Positions 1 through 5,056 of a DNA stretch of 5,056 bases are shown piece after piece. Every line of letters starts with the position of its first letter. Position 1 is the stretch's first letter. Both the position numbers and the translations under genes were made by a program. Source of the stretch: an uncultured Anaerolineaceae bacterium (lineage in GTDB: Bacteria > Chloroflexota > Anaerolineae > Anaerolineales > Anaerolineaceae); the NCBI GenBank assembly GCA_937894825.1, contig CALCQT010000300.1:1-5056 (forward strand). The letters run 5' to 3'. The notes under the pieces are model-generated. The model saw only the letters and a list, made by a program, of their open reading frames with translations, made no database searches and was not told the DNA's origin.

Positions 1-1314
1 GGTTATCAGGCGCATGGCGCGCGGTTTAAAAAAGATGATTGTGCTGTCCGCGGCGGTGGATTCCCGGATAAAATTGAACATAGCACTGCTGCCAGGATCA
101 AACGGGCCGGCTACCTGTCGATTGTTTGCAAGATTATCTCGAACATAATGAAATGATTCTGTTACCGAAGTGATGACCAGTACAATCCAAATCAGCCAGG
201 TGAGCACTTTTTGAGTTCTGAAATCAATTTTTCTTAGTGATGAGAAAAGGATTTTCATGCCCATGAAAGAAAAATATAGAAAGAACGGGATGATCGGAAT
301 GAAGAATCGTAATCCTTGTTTGGGGGGCCAAAGCAACAATATACCAATTGTAAATGTCCCATATAGAATGAATGGATAATCCTCAAGAATCCGTTCGGTC
401 AGTCCGATGCAAAATGAAACCAGTAAAAATGAATAGACGATGCGGGCTGATGGGGCATGAGGCATAAAATCTTCCATCAAATTGGCATAATAATGAATAT
501 TATTGAGCAGGCTTTCTGCAAAATTACCTGTTGGAATGGACATCAGGTATGAAGACTCACCACTCGGGAATGCGATTGATACGATGAATCGAAGCCCTCC
601 ATAAACAAGGTGCGGAATTAGCCAGATAGCAGAAATAGGACCAATTTTTTTATTTTTCTTCCATTGCTGACCGATGCGGATTAGTTGACAAATCAGGAAT
701 GTCCCCAACAACAACACGCCAGTGGTGCGCATAAAGTTTGCAAGAAAGATGGAAAGACCGAGCAGAAGGTAATTAAGAGAGGTATTGTCAAACTTCTCAT
801 ACCGGTAAACAAAGCTGTCAATCTGAAAGATGGCCAGGGTTGAAAAGAACAAAAAAGGAATATCAGACCAAATTTGATCCTGAAAAGATAGGAGAAATGG
901 GTTAAAAGCAAGTACTGCGCAGAGCAGGACCCGTTCCCATCCCGAAAGCCGCCGACTGAGCGATGTGAAAAAAACGATCAGGAAAAGAGCGAAAAAGATG
1001 ATCGTGGGGATTTTTAATGCCAGGCGATGTAACCCGAAAAACTTGTAAAATGGCGCCAAAATAAGCGGGTATCCCCAGGGATAAGCAACCGGCCCCAGAA
1101 CCTCACTCGAGTTTAGAATTGTGAAGGAATTGTGTTCATAGAATTGCTGTTCTGTGCTGGTCAGGATGCTTTTCGCCTGCATGATATAAGAAGCAAAATC
1201 ATCTCCCCAGTCATGCCCGCGTGAAAGTGCGCCTGAGACAGTTATCAGGTAAACGAAAAGAAGGATAATAAATGCCTGATTGTACGGTTTCTTTAACATG
1301 CTTTTCATTGCCAT
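1..1314 (-). CDS. GT39-type (ArnT/PMT-like) integral membrane glycosyltransferase, 3' end cut by window edge
   Basis: The minus strand is open without a stop from ATG at 1314 to base 1, exactly 438 codons. The product starts MAMKSMLKKPYNQAFIILLF, with a first membrane segment at about residues 13-30. The first outer loop follows, HDWGDDFASYI (residues 34-44), where GT39/GT-C enzymes carry their catalytic acidic residues (D35 or D38/D39 here). Next come YPWGYPLILAPFYKFFG (79-94) and SDIPFLFF (150-157), then about ten further hydrophobic segments and a QGLRFFIPIIPF motif (333-344). The visible end, FFKPRAMRLIT, resembles the start of the soluble C-terminal part of such proteins, so perhaps 30-100 residues are missing. 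The family moves a sugar from a polyprenyl-phosphate donor to a lipid, glycan or protein at the outer face of the membrane; the substrate here cannot be told. ATG at 1306 or 1297 are alternative starts; 1314 has AGGAAAG about 10 nt upstream. The family call is from motif recognition. Confidence 0.88.
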   Translation of the reverse strand, partial: MAMKSMLKKPYNQAFIILLFVYLITVSGALSRGHDWGDDFASYIMQAKSILTSTEQQFYEHNSFTILNSSEVLGPVAYPWGYPLILAPFYKFFGLHRLALKIPTIIFFALFLIVFFTSLSRRLSGWERVLLCAVLAFNPFLLSFQDQIWSDIPFLFFSTLAIFQIDSFVYRYEKFDNTSLNYLLLGLSIFLANFMRTTGVLLLGTFLICQLIRIGQQWKKNKKIGPISAIWLIPHLVYGGLRFIVSIAFPSGESSYLMSIPTGNFAESLLNNIHYYANLMEDFMPHAPSARIVYSFLLVSFCIGLTERILEDYPFILYGTFTIGILLLWPPKQGLRFFIPIIPFFLYFSFMGMKILFSSLRKIDFRTQKVLTWLIWIVLVITSVTESFHYVRDNLANNRQVAGPFDPGSSAMFNFIRESTAADSTIIFFKPRAMRLIT

Positions 1315-1350
1315 AATTCCAACGCTTTCCTGATTCTTGATCCTCGGACG

Positions 1351-1359
1351 ATTTTAACA
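1351..1359 (-). promoter_or_regulatory. Candidate extended -10 promoter of the membrane glycosyltransferase gene
   Basis: Read on the minus strand, the site is TGTTAAAAT, an extended -10 (TG-N-TAAAAT) that would start transcription about 30 nt before the ATG at 1314. No convincing -35 hexamer is visible 16-18 nt upstream, so the case rests on the extended -10. A small inverted repeat, TTATCT (1375-1380) and AGATAA (1390-1395) with a 9-nt spacer, lies just upstream and could be an operator, but this is weak. Confidence 0.3.
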
Positions 1360-1425
1360 CATACCTGCGGGTCGTTATCTTTGATATTCAGATAAAATTG
1401 GATTTGAAAGAAAGAATTTCCTGTA

Positions 1426-1456
1426 TTGACTTTGAGTTGACTCTAAGTACTATGAT
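1426..1456 (+). promoter_or_regulatory. MerR-type promoter with 19-bp spacer and operator dyad, driving the aldo/keto reductase
   Basis: The -35 TTGACT (1426-1431) and -10 TATGAT (1451-1456) are separated by 19 bp, longer than the usual 17. The spacer region carries a dyad, ACTTTGAGTT (1429-1438) against GACTCTAAGT (1439-1448), matching at 8 of 10 positions. An overlong spacer filled by a palindrome is the known signature of promoters activated by MerR-family regulators, which twist the DNA to realign the hexamers. The arrangement and the GAGTT-ACTC core resemble sites of the aldehyde-responsive AdhR/NmlR branch; that assignment is from recall. Transcription should start near 1463, leaving a leader of about 80 nt before the ATG at 1542. 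No MerR gene is in the window. Confidence 0.75.
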
Positions 1457-1525
1457 TGTATGCGTAAATTAAAGTTAATTGAATTTTGGCTTTAGTTCGA
1501 AAATTAATATTTTAGAAATTCATCC

Positions 1526-1532
1526 GGGAGGA
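1526..1532 (+). promoter_or_regulatory. Ribosome binding site that fixes the reductase start
   Basis: GGGAGGA lies 9 nt before ATG at 1542. The frame is open further upstream to a TTG at 1479, but the 21 extra residues that start would add have no family resemblance and would place this strong Shine-Dalgarno inside the coding region. The ATG at 1542 is therefore preferred. Confidence 0.85.
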
Positions 1533-1541
1533 TTTGAAAAG

Positions 1542-2462
1542 ATGAGAAAAATAACTTTAGGCAAATCGGATTTACAGGTTCCAGTCATTGCGGTTGGCTG
1601 CATGCGGATCGATCGGCTGGAAAAGCCACAGGCGAAACATTTTGTGCAAACTGCGTTGGATGCGGGCGCGAATTTCTTTGACCATGCGGATGTTTATGGA
1701 GATGGGGCTTGCGAAGAGATTTTTGCGGAAGCCATTGGCATGAATGCCATGGTCCGCGAGAAAGTGATTTTGCAGTCCAAATGTGGTATTCGCAGAAATA
1801 TCGGTCATGACTTCTCTAAAGCGCATATCCTGGCTTCAGTTGATGGCATCCTGAAACGGCTGCGAACCGACTATCTGGATGTGCTGCTGCTGCACCGTCC
1901 GGATGCGCTGGTGGAGCCGGAAGAGGTCGCGGAAGCATTTGACACTTTGGAAAGCAACGGAAAGGTGCGCCATTTTGGCGTTTCCAATCATAATCCGATG
2001 CAGATCCAGCTGCTGAAGAAATTTGTGAAACAGCCGCTCGTGGCTAATCAGCTGCAACTCAGTGTGACCAACGCCAATATGATCTCGCAGGGTCTGCACG
2101 TCAATATGCTGGACGACAAAGCTGTGAATCGCGACGGCAGTGTGCTCGATTTTTGCCGCCTGAATGATATTACGATTCAGACCTGGTCACCATTCCAGTA
2201 CGGTTTCTTTGAGGGCACCTATCTTGATAATGACCGGTTCCCGATCCTGAATGCGAAGCTGAGTGAACTGGCGGAGAAGCATGCCATTAGCAAGACTGCC
2301 ATTGTGGTGGCCTGGCTGCTGCGGCACCCGGCCAAAATGCAGGTGGTGACCGGCACGATGAATGAAGCGCGGCTGCTGGAATGCGTGAAGGGGACGGAAG
2401 TCACGCTGACGCGTGAGGAATGGTACGAGATTTATTTGTCCGCCGGGAATATTCTGCCGTAA
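1542..2462 (+). CDS. Aldo/keto reductase, YdhF-like oxidoreductase (306 aa)
   Basis: This is a cytosolic NAD(P)H-dependent (beta/alpha)8-barrel enzyme that reduces aldehydes or ketones to alcohols. It starts MRKITLGKSDLQVPVIAVGC, the usual first strand of the family. The catalytic tetrad is intact: D47 and Y52 in FFDHADVYG (45-53), K80 in QSKCGI (78-83) and H118 in LLLHRPD (115-121). KVRHFGVSNH (141-150) follows, then NQLQLS (169-174), TWSPF (214-218) and a C-terminal cofactor-binding stretch near VVTGT (268-272). The FDHAD form, HRPD and KVRHFGVSN closely match the E. coli YdhF type, and 306 aa is a normal full length. The natural substrate is not readable. The gene stands alone: its left neighbour is divergent and its right neighbour convergent. 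The MerR-type promoter at 1426-1456 suggests induction by a reactive compound such as an aldehyde or thiol-reactive electrophile, which would fit detoxification (inference). Confidence 0.95.
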   Translation: MRKITLGKSDLQVPVIAVGCMRIDRLEKPQAKHFVQTALDAGANFFDHADVYGDGACEEIFAEAIGMNAMVREKVILQSKCGIRRNIGHDFSKAHILASVDGILKRLRTDYLDVLLLHRPDALVEPEEVAEAFDTLESNGKVRHFGVSNHNPMQIQLLKKFVKQPLVANQLQLSVTNANMISQGLHVNMLDDKAVNRDGSVLDFCRLNDITIQTWSPFQYGFFEGTYLDNDRFPILNAKLSELAEKHAISKTAIVVAWLLRHPAKMQVVTGTMNEARLLECVKGTEVTLTREEWYEIYLSAGNILP

Positions 2463-2558
2463 GCGGATTGTTCTGATGTCAGTTAGTGATAATGAAGGTA
2501 TCCCGGTTTTTGATTTTATGTTTCGAAGGTCAAAAGCTGGATTTGTAAAGAAAGATGG

Positions 2559-2603
2559 TGGTTTTTTATATTTTTTCGCTCTGCGGAAAAATATAAAAAA
2601 CCA
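2559..2603. repeat. Near-perfect inverted repeat: 21-bp stem, 3-nt loop; possible terminator
   Basis: The left arm (2559-2579) reads TGG, T6, ATA, T6, CGC. The right arm (2583-2603) is its reverse complement except for one T2576/G2586 position, which would be a G-U wobble in plus-strand RNA. The loop is TCT. It begins about 97 nt after the reductase stop and could end transcription or protect the 3' end of that mRNA. It lacks the GC-rich stem followed by a U-run of a textbook intrinsic terminator, because the T-runs are inside the stem. The structure itself is certain; its role is inferred. Confidence 0.7.
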
Positions 2604-2621
2604 ATTAATGTCATCTCGACT

Positions 2622-2659
2622 CTCATAGATTCTCTTCGGTACCGAGGAGAATCTATGAG
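2622..2659. repeat. 38-nt near-perfect palindrome with GGTACC centre
   Basis: Each arm is 19 nt (2622-2640 and 2641-2659), with one mismatch, T2635 against G2646, which is again a wobble pair in plus-strand RNA. As RNA it would form a stem of about 17 bp with a GUAC loop. It lies 18 nt after the hairpin at 2559-2603. There is no U-run after it. It may be a repetitive extragenic palindrome, a transcription barrier between convergent genes, or one end of a small mobile element; the window holds only one copy. Confidence 0.7.
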
Positions 2660-2882
2660 GCGGAGAGACCCTCAAATACCATTGATCTTCTATTTCCTCC
2701 AAATACTCAAATCTTTCAAAAAATCTCTGAAGAATTTTTGCGAGTAACCTTGCTCTGGAGGACTTCAGACCCGGGAAGCATTTTGGGAGTCGTCCTTACA
2801 GTACCCAAGGGCATCTACGAGATGTAAACGAAGATGACATCGTTTTTGGTGATAATTTTGAAATCTTACTTTTGCCCCCCTT

Positions 2883-4139
2883 TCATGGTTTGCGCAGAAT
2901 CGTGATAGATTCGGAAACCATGATTCCCGGATCGCGGAGGATGGTCACCATCCCGTCATTCAACGGTTCCGTTCCGTCCAGATCAAATTTCACCCGGTTG
3001 CTTGCACTGGGCGTGACGTAAGGGACTAATTGGAAGGAACTTGCATTTTTCAATTGTTCATAAGCATTGTCCTGAATTTCAAAGGAATACACGGTATTGC
3101 CGTCTTTGTCGGATTGCAGGTTTTTCATGGTCAGCAGGAATTCGCTCCCATCATCGGTGATCAGTTGGAAAATGGCCAGCTTTTCCCAGTTCTCCGGTTC
3201 CGGTTTCAACAGATGTCCATCATATTTGCGTACGGTCAGCGACTGCCGGATTGGGTTGATGATGAGTTCGTCGATCGAATAGCGCAGATTGTCCAGTTCA
3301 AATTCTTTGGCGATGGGATAAATGGCGCTGTTTTCAACCAGATTATGTGTATCGATGTCAAATTCAAATACCCAGGATCCTTTGATTCTGTTCTTTTTGG
3401 TCCACGAATAATCGGTAAAAGTTAATCCGGATAGCGAGAGTTCAAAATGATAAATGCCCGCTTCCCGGAAGAAGTCCTCCATATTCCAGGTCGTGTATTG
3501 GATGATGACGTTCGGAAGCATCCGGCGATAGTTTGATCCATGCCATACTCGTATCGCTTCATCGTTTATCGTGAGGTTTTCCTCGAAAAAGACAAGCTGA
3601 CTTACCCTGTCGGAATCCTGCGGCAGGGTGCCGCTGACAATGATCGCGTAAGTCAGCTTGTCTTTTTCAACCAAAATCTGATCCAGTTTGATATCAATGT
3701 CCTGGGCGTCCGGCGCTGTCGAATCAATCGTGTGCGGGACGGTCTGAATTTGTCCGATATCCTGCACGTAGGGAGAATCCTCCGGCAATCCGAAGAGCTC
3801 TGTCAGAGTGTTGCCAATGTCCTCCAGCCGGTTTCGAATTTGCGCCAACACAGTCTGCCCCTGCGGGGTGATCCCCATCAGGATGGCCAGAAAAATAAAA
3901 ATCAACGCCGCCGCGCTTGCCCAGCGCATCCGGCGGGACGCGGTCGAATTCCGCTGAAAATGAATTGGTTCCCTCGCCGGTCGACCAGCCGGAACGGGAA
4001 CGGGCACATCCAGCGTGGCGAGATACCTTTCCAGACAGGCGTCACAGCTTTCCAGATGGTCGCTCATTTCCTCCATCATTCTTTTCGACAGCAACCCGCT
4101 GCGATATAAAATCCATTCAAAATCGTCATAGTGCTGCAT
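2883..4139 (-). CDS. Membrane-anchored zinc-finger anti-sigma factor with extracytoplasmic domain (418 aa)
   Basis: This protein most likely binds and inactivates the ECF sigma factor encoded just upstream. The N-terminal cytoplasmic part carries the ZAS zinc motif H-x3-C-x2-C (H28, C32, C35, in DHLESCDAC), preceded by the helix WILYRSGLLSKRMMEEM. A short Pro/Arg-rich linker follows, then one membrane segment at about 73-90 (WASAAALIFIFLAILMGI) after the basic SRRMR. The remaining 320 or so residues should be outside the membrane. They resemble the DUF4179-type sensor region of anti-sigma factors in general build (inference), and no enzyme motif is seen. The ATG at 4139 is chosen because GGAGG lies just before it and because it overlaps the sigma stop by 14 nt, suggesting translational coupling; a TTG at 4160 would place GGAGG inside the gene. 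Oddity: residues 158-164 and 179-185 are encoded by a perfect 21-bp inverted repeat. Confidence 0.9.
   Translation of the reverse strand: MQHYDDFEWILYRSGLLSKRMMEEMSDHLESCDACLERYLATLDVPVPVPAGRPAREPIHFQRNSTASRRMRWASAAALIFIFLAILMGITPQGQTVLAQIRNRLEDIGNTLTELFGLPEDSPYVQDIGQIQTVPHTIDSTAPDAQDIDIKLDQILVEKDKLTYAIIVSGTLPQDSDRVSQLVFFEENLTINDEAIRVWHGSNYRRMLPNVIIQYTTWNMEDFFREAGIYHFELSLSGLTFTDYSWTKKNRIKGSWVFEFDIDTHNLVENSAIYPIAKEFELDNLRYSIDELIINPIRQSLTVRKYDGHLLKPEPENWEKLAIFQLITDDGSEFLLTMKNLQSDKDGNTVYSFEIQDNAYEQLKNASSFQLVPYVTPSASNRVKFDLDGTEPLNDGMVTILRDPGIMVSESITILRKP
3585..3668. repeat. Perfect 21-bp inverted repeat with 42-bp core inside the anti-sigma coding sequence
   Basis: The arms are 3585-3605 (plus strand starts GAAAAAGACAAGCTG) and 3648-3668 (ends CAGCTTGTCTTTTTC), exact reverse complements with no mismatch. 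On the coding strand they begin and end on codon boundaries and encode EKDKLTY (158-164) and VSQLVFF (179-185). The 42-bp core encodes AIIVSGTLPQDSDR. Read in the other direction, the core is also open and encodes PVGILRQGAADNDR, so an inversion would swap 14 residues without a frameshift. The core itself holds a short CCTG/CAGG hairpin. The structure is seen directly; a function as a switch, an mRNA hairpin or a mutational scar is open. Confidence 0.9.
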
Positions 4140-4683
4140 TTTTCCTCCAGACTCTCGCAATCATCTTCCGGGCGCGATAGATTCGGGTTTCAACTGTCCG
4201 CTCAACGATCCCCAACTGTTGGCTGATCTCGCGGTAACTCAACTCGGAGAAATAATGCAGTTGGATCACTTCCTGGTATGGCACCGGCAGGGCGTTGATG
4301 ATGTGCTTCAGCTCATCTTTTGTTTCTTTTGAGATCAGAATTTGTTCCGGTGAAAGCGTGTTGTCATTTCGGACGCCGTTTGATTGTGGACCGATCCGCG
4401 TTTCTTCCAATTCAATTTCCATGAACTGCCGCTTGCGCAGCATGTCGATGCAGTGATTGGCTGCAATTCGGGAGATCCATGCTTTAAAATCCGCACCCCG
4501 GTAAGAGGGAATCCCTACATGAATCTTCTGGATGATTTCCTGGCAGGCATCTTCGGCATCCAGGGTATTTTTCAAAAAACTGAAGCATATTTTCAGCAGA
4601 TGGCTTTCATACGGGGCGATCAGGCCAAGAAACGCCTGATCATTACCTGCCAGTGCTTGCGTTATGAGGTTATTTTCACCCAA
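4126..4683 (-). CDS. ECF-family (sigma-70 type) RNA polymerase sigma factor (185 aa)
   Basis: This small two-domain sigma factor directs RNA polymerase to a specific promoter set. The sigma-2 domain spans about residues 10-85, with DAEDACQEI (42-50) in the core-binding region and FKAWISRIAANHCIDMLRKR (66-85) in the -10-recognising region. A linker of about 35 residues follows. Sigma-4 spans about 120-176, with the typical LPVPYQEVIQLHYFSELSY and the helix-turn-helix EISQQLGIVERTVETRIYRA (152-171) for -35 contact. No SnoaL-like or other extension is present, so it is a conventional ECF factor. TTG at 4683 is preferred because GGAGGG lies 7 nt before it. ATG at 4701 or 4698 would give 191 or 190 aa but has no Shine-Dalgarno, and the GGAGGG would then be inside the gene. 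The gene is first in an operon with the overlapping anti-sigma gene and diverges from tatA. Confidence 0.95.
   Translation of the reverse strand: MGENNLITQALAGNDQAFLGLIAPYESHLLKICFSFLKNTLDAEDACQEIIQKIHVGIPSYRGADFKAWISRIAANHCIDMLRKRQFMEIELEETRIGPQSNGVRNDNTLSPEQILISKETKDELKHIINALPVPYQEVIQLHYFSELSYREISQQLGIVERTVETRIYRARKMIARVWRKNAAL
4144..4148 (-). promoter_or_regulatory. Ribosome binding site of the anti-sigma gene, inside the sigma coding sequence
   Basis: GGAGG on the minus strand is followed by four A and the ATG at 4139. It lies within the last codons of the sigma gene, so ribosomes finishing sigma can restart directly on the anti-sigma frame. This should keep the two proteins near a fixed ratio. 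The 4-nt spacing is short but usable. Confidence 0.75.
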
Positions 4684-4690
4684 GGCGCTA

Positions 4691-4696
4691 CCCTCC
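4691..4696 (-). promoter_or_regulatory. Ribosome binding site that favours a TTG start for the sigma factor
   Basis: GGAGGG on the minus strand is followed by 7 nt and TTG at 4683. The two adjacent ATG codons upstream (4701 and 4698) have only an A/T-rich stretch and a small hairpin before them. The site therefore decides for the TTG start, unless the mRNA begins almost at the ATG and is read leaderless. Confidence 0.6.
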
Positions 4697-4708
4697 ATCA
4701 TTTTTATC

Positions 4709-4723
4709 GCGGATTATTTCCGC
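4709..4723. other. Small hairpin in the 5' leader of the sigma operon
   Basis: GCGGA (4709-4713) and TCCGC (4719-4723) flank a TTATT loop. In the minus-strand transcript it would sit in the leader about 12 nt upstream of the GGAGGG ribosome binding site. It could influence translation of the sigma factor. The 5-bp stem is short and its significance is uncertain. Confidence 0.35.
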
Positions 4724-4734
4724 TTTTGCTATTT

Positions 4735-4763
4735 AAGACGAAAGCTTTTGAAAAAGTACTTCA
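4735..4763 (-). promoter_or_regulatory. Candidate ECF-type (autoregulatory) promoter of the sigma/anti-sigma operon
   Basis: Read on the minus strand, TGAAGT (4763-4758) and CGTCTT (4740-4735) are separated by 17 bp. This resembles the TGAAAC-N16/17-CGTC pattern of several ECF promoters, and ECF operons often activate themselves. The -35 lacks the usual AAC, so the match is partial. GTACT (4756-4760) and AGTAC (4772-4776) form an inverted repeat over the -35 that might be a regulator site. Transcription would begin near 4727, about 30 nt upstream of GGAGGG. Confidence 0.35.
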
Positions 4764-4838
4764 AATCAAACAGTACCATAAAACCGGCTTTTGAATTGAT
4801 GGATTATGGAAGAGGTTTCGATTGGGATGAAAAGAATG

Positions 4839-4844
4839 TATAAT
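4839..4844 (+). promoter_or_regulatory. -10 element of the tatA promoter
   Basis: This is a perfect TATAAT, 46 nt upstream of the tatA ATG at 4891, giving an expected start near 4851. The -35 region is poor: TTTCGA at 4816-4821 with a 17-bp spacer shares only three positions with TTGACA. It is probably a housekeeping promoter, possibly helped by another factor. Confidence 0.5.
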
Positions 4845-4890
4845 ACCGATTAGAAACGGGGCTGGCATCAGCGCCGGAATGGAGGAATTT

Positions 4891-5056
4891 ATGTGGAGAC
4901 CCGGAATTGCTGAAATTGTGATCGTTTTGATCATTGTGATCTTGTTGTTTGGCCCTGGCAGAATTGCGAAAATCTCAAAAGAGCTCGGCAGCAGCATCAC
5001 CGCGTTCAAAGAAGGGCTGAACGAGAACAACAAAGACGAAGAGAAGGAAAAGAATC
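4891..5056 (+). CDS. tatA: Twin-arginine translocase subunit TatA/TatE, 3' end cut by window edge
   Basis: ATG at 4891 is preceded by GGAGG at 4881-4885. Fifty-five codons and one base are visible before the window ends. The protein has the TatA plan. A short N-terminus with a polar E8 leads into a membrane helix (about 6-20, IAEIVIVLIIVILLF). The FG hinge follows (F20-G21, in FGPGRI), then an amphipathic helix (about 24-43, IAKISKELGSSITAFKEGL). A charged tail rich in N, D, E and K begins at about 44. TatA multimers form the pore or membrane-weakening patch through which TatBC-bound folded proteins with RR signal peptides cross the membrane. TatA, TatE and short TatB-like proteins are hard to separate. 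The FG motif and short tail favour TatA/E. The gene is divergent from the sigma operon; no tatC is visible, though one could follow beyond the edge. Confidence 0.92.
   Translation, partial: MWRPGIAEIVIVLIIVILLFGPGRIAKISKELGSSITAFKEGLNENNKDEEKEKN

Larger units (their letters stand above)
2463..2882. other. 420-bp convergent intergenic region with two strong palindromes and no credible gene
   Basis: This stretch lies between the 3' ends of the convergent reductase and anti-sigma genes. No open frame with a ribosome binding site and recognisable protein was found. It holds a 21-bp-stem hairpin (2559-2603) and a 38-nt palindrome (2622-2659), listed separately. The minus strand has no stop codon in one frame from 2795 down through the reductase gene to 2187, but without a plausible start. 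A run of six C (2875-2880) lies just past the anti-sigma stop codon. The palindromes plus an open but startless frame could mark an interspersed repeat or a decayed element. Confidence 0.6.

Noticed and set aside
1479..1541. N-terminal extension of the reductase from TTG at 1479
   Set aside because: The 21 added residues do not resemble the family, and the GGGAGGA at 1526-1532 belongs to the ATG at 1542.
2717..2740. CAAAAA...TTTTTG inverted repeat
   Set aside because: The six-bp A/T stem with a 12-nt loop is expected by chance in A/T-rich intergenic DNA.
2826..2847. AAACGA/TCGTTT hairpin followed by a short T-run, as a possible rightward intrinsic terminator
   Set aside because: The six-bp stem has only two G-C pairs, the loop is 8 nt, and only two extra T follow. 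It is too weak to call.
3858..3868. CCCC-TGC-GGGG hairpin within the anti-sigma gene
   Set aside because: A four-bp stem inside a coding region near the membrane segment; chance is sufficient.
3540..4109. Long plus-strand open frame opposite the anti-sigma gene, including peptides EKDKLTY and RVSQLVFF also present in the real product
   Set aside because: It lacks a ribosome binding site and family resemblance, and the shared peptides are simply the mirror effect of the 21-bp inverted repeat. The minus-strand gene has the zinc motif, the membrane segment and the operon context.
4140..4160. Anti-sigma start at TTG 4160
   Set aside because: It would include the GGAGG ribosome binding site within the gene. 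ATG at 4139 has that site directly upstream and gives the usual ZAS N-terminus.
1..5056. CRISPR array, tRNA, rRNA, or insertion sequence with transposase
   Set aside because: No regularly spaced direct repeats, no cloverleaf or conserved rRNA segments, and no transposase-like product were seen on either strand.

Overview
The window looks like a bacterial chromosomal region of moderate GC content, with strong GGAGG-type ribosome binding sites and some TTG starts. The gene set is a GT39-type membrane glycosyltransferase, a YdhF-like aldo/keto reductase, an ECF sigma factor with a zinc-finger anti-sigma factor, and a very short TatA. By recall of protein style (the FGPGR-type TatA hinge and the N-terminus of the GT39 protein), this is compatible with an Anaerolineae/Chloroflexota bacterium. 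That placement is inference and was not tested; Firmicutes remain possible.

Layout. (1) Positions 1-1314, minus strand: a multi-spanning membrane glycosyltransferase whose 3' end runs off the left edge. (2) 1315-1541: a divergent control region. It holds a clear MerR-type promoter for the rightward gene (19-bp spacer filled by a dyad) and a weaker extended -10 for the leftward gene. (3) 1542-2462, plus strand: an aldo/keto reductase with an intact catalytic tetrad. (4) 2463-2882: a convergent intergenic stretch of 420 bp with two near-perfect palindromes, a 21-bp-stem hairpin and a 38-nt palindrome. (5) 2883-4139 and 4126-4683, minus strand: an anti-sigma/ECF sigma pair overlapping by 14 nt, transcribed sigma first. 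(6) 4684-4890: a divergent control region with a perfect TATAAT for the right-hand gene and an ECF-like promoter candidate for the sigma operon. (7) 4891 to the right edge, plus strand: a TatA-type translocase subunit, almost complete.

How the genes work together. The sigma and anti-sigma genes form a cell-envelope signalling module. The anti-sigma factor should hold the sigma factor at the membrane through its N-terminal HxxxCxxC domain, and its large extracytoplasmic part would sense a signal. The reductase is probably an independent, stress-inducible unit whose MerR-family regulator lies outside this window. The glycosyltransferase and TatA are separate envelope-related units.

Most unusual observation: the anti-sigma gene contains a perfect 21-bp inverted repeat, exactly aligned to codon boundaries, around a 42-bp core. 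Inverting the core would keep the reading frame open and replace only 14 residues. No CRISPR array, tRNA, rRNA or recognisable transposase was seen.
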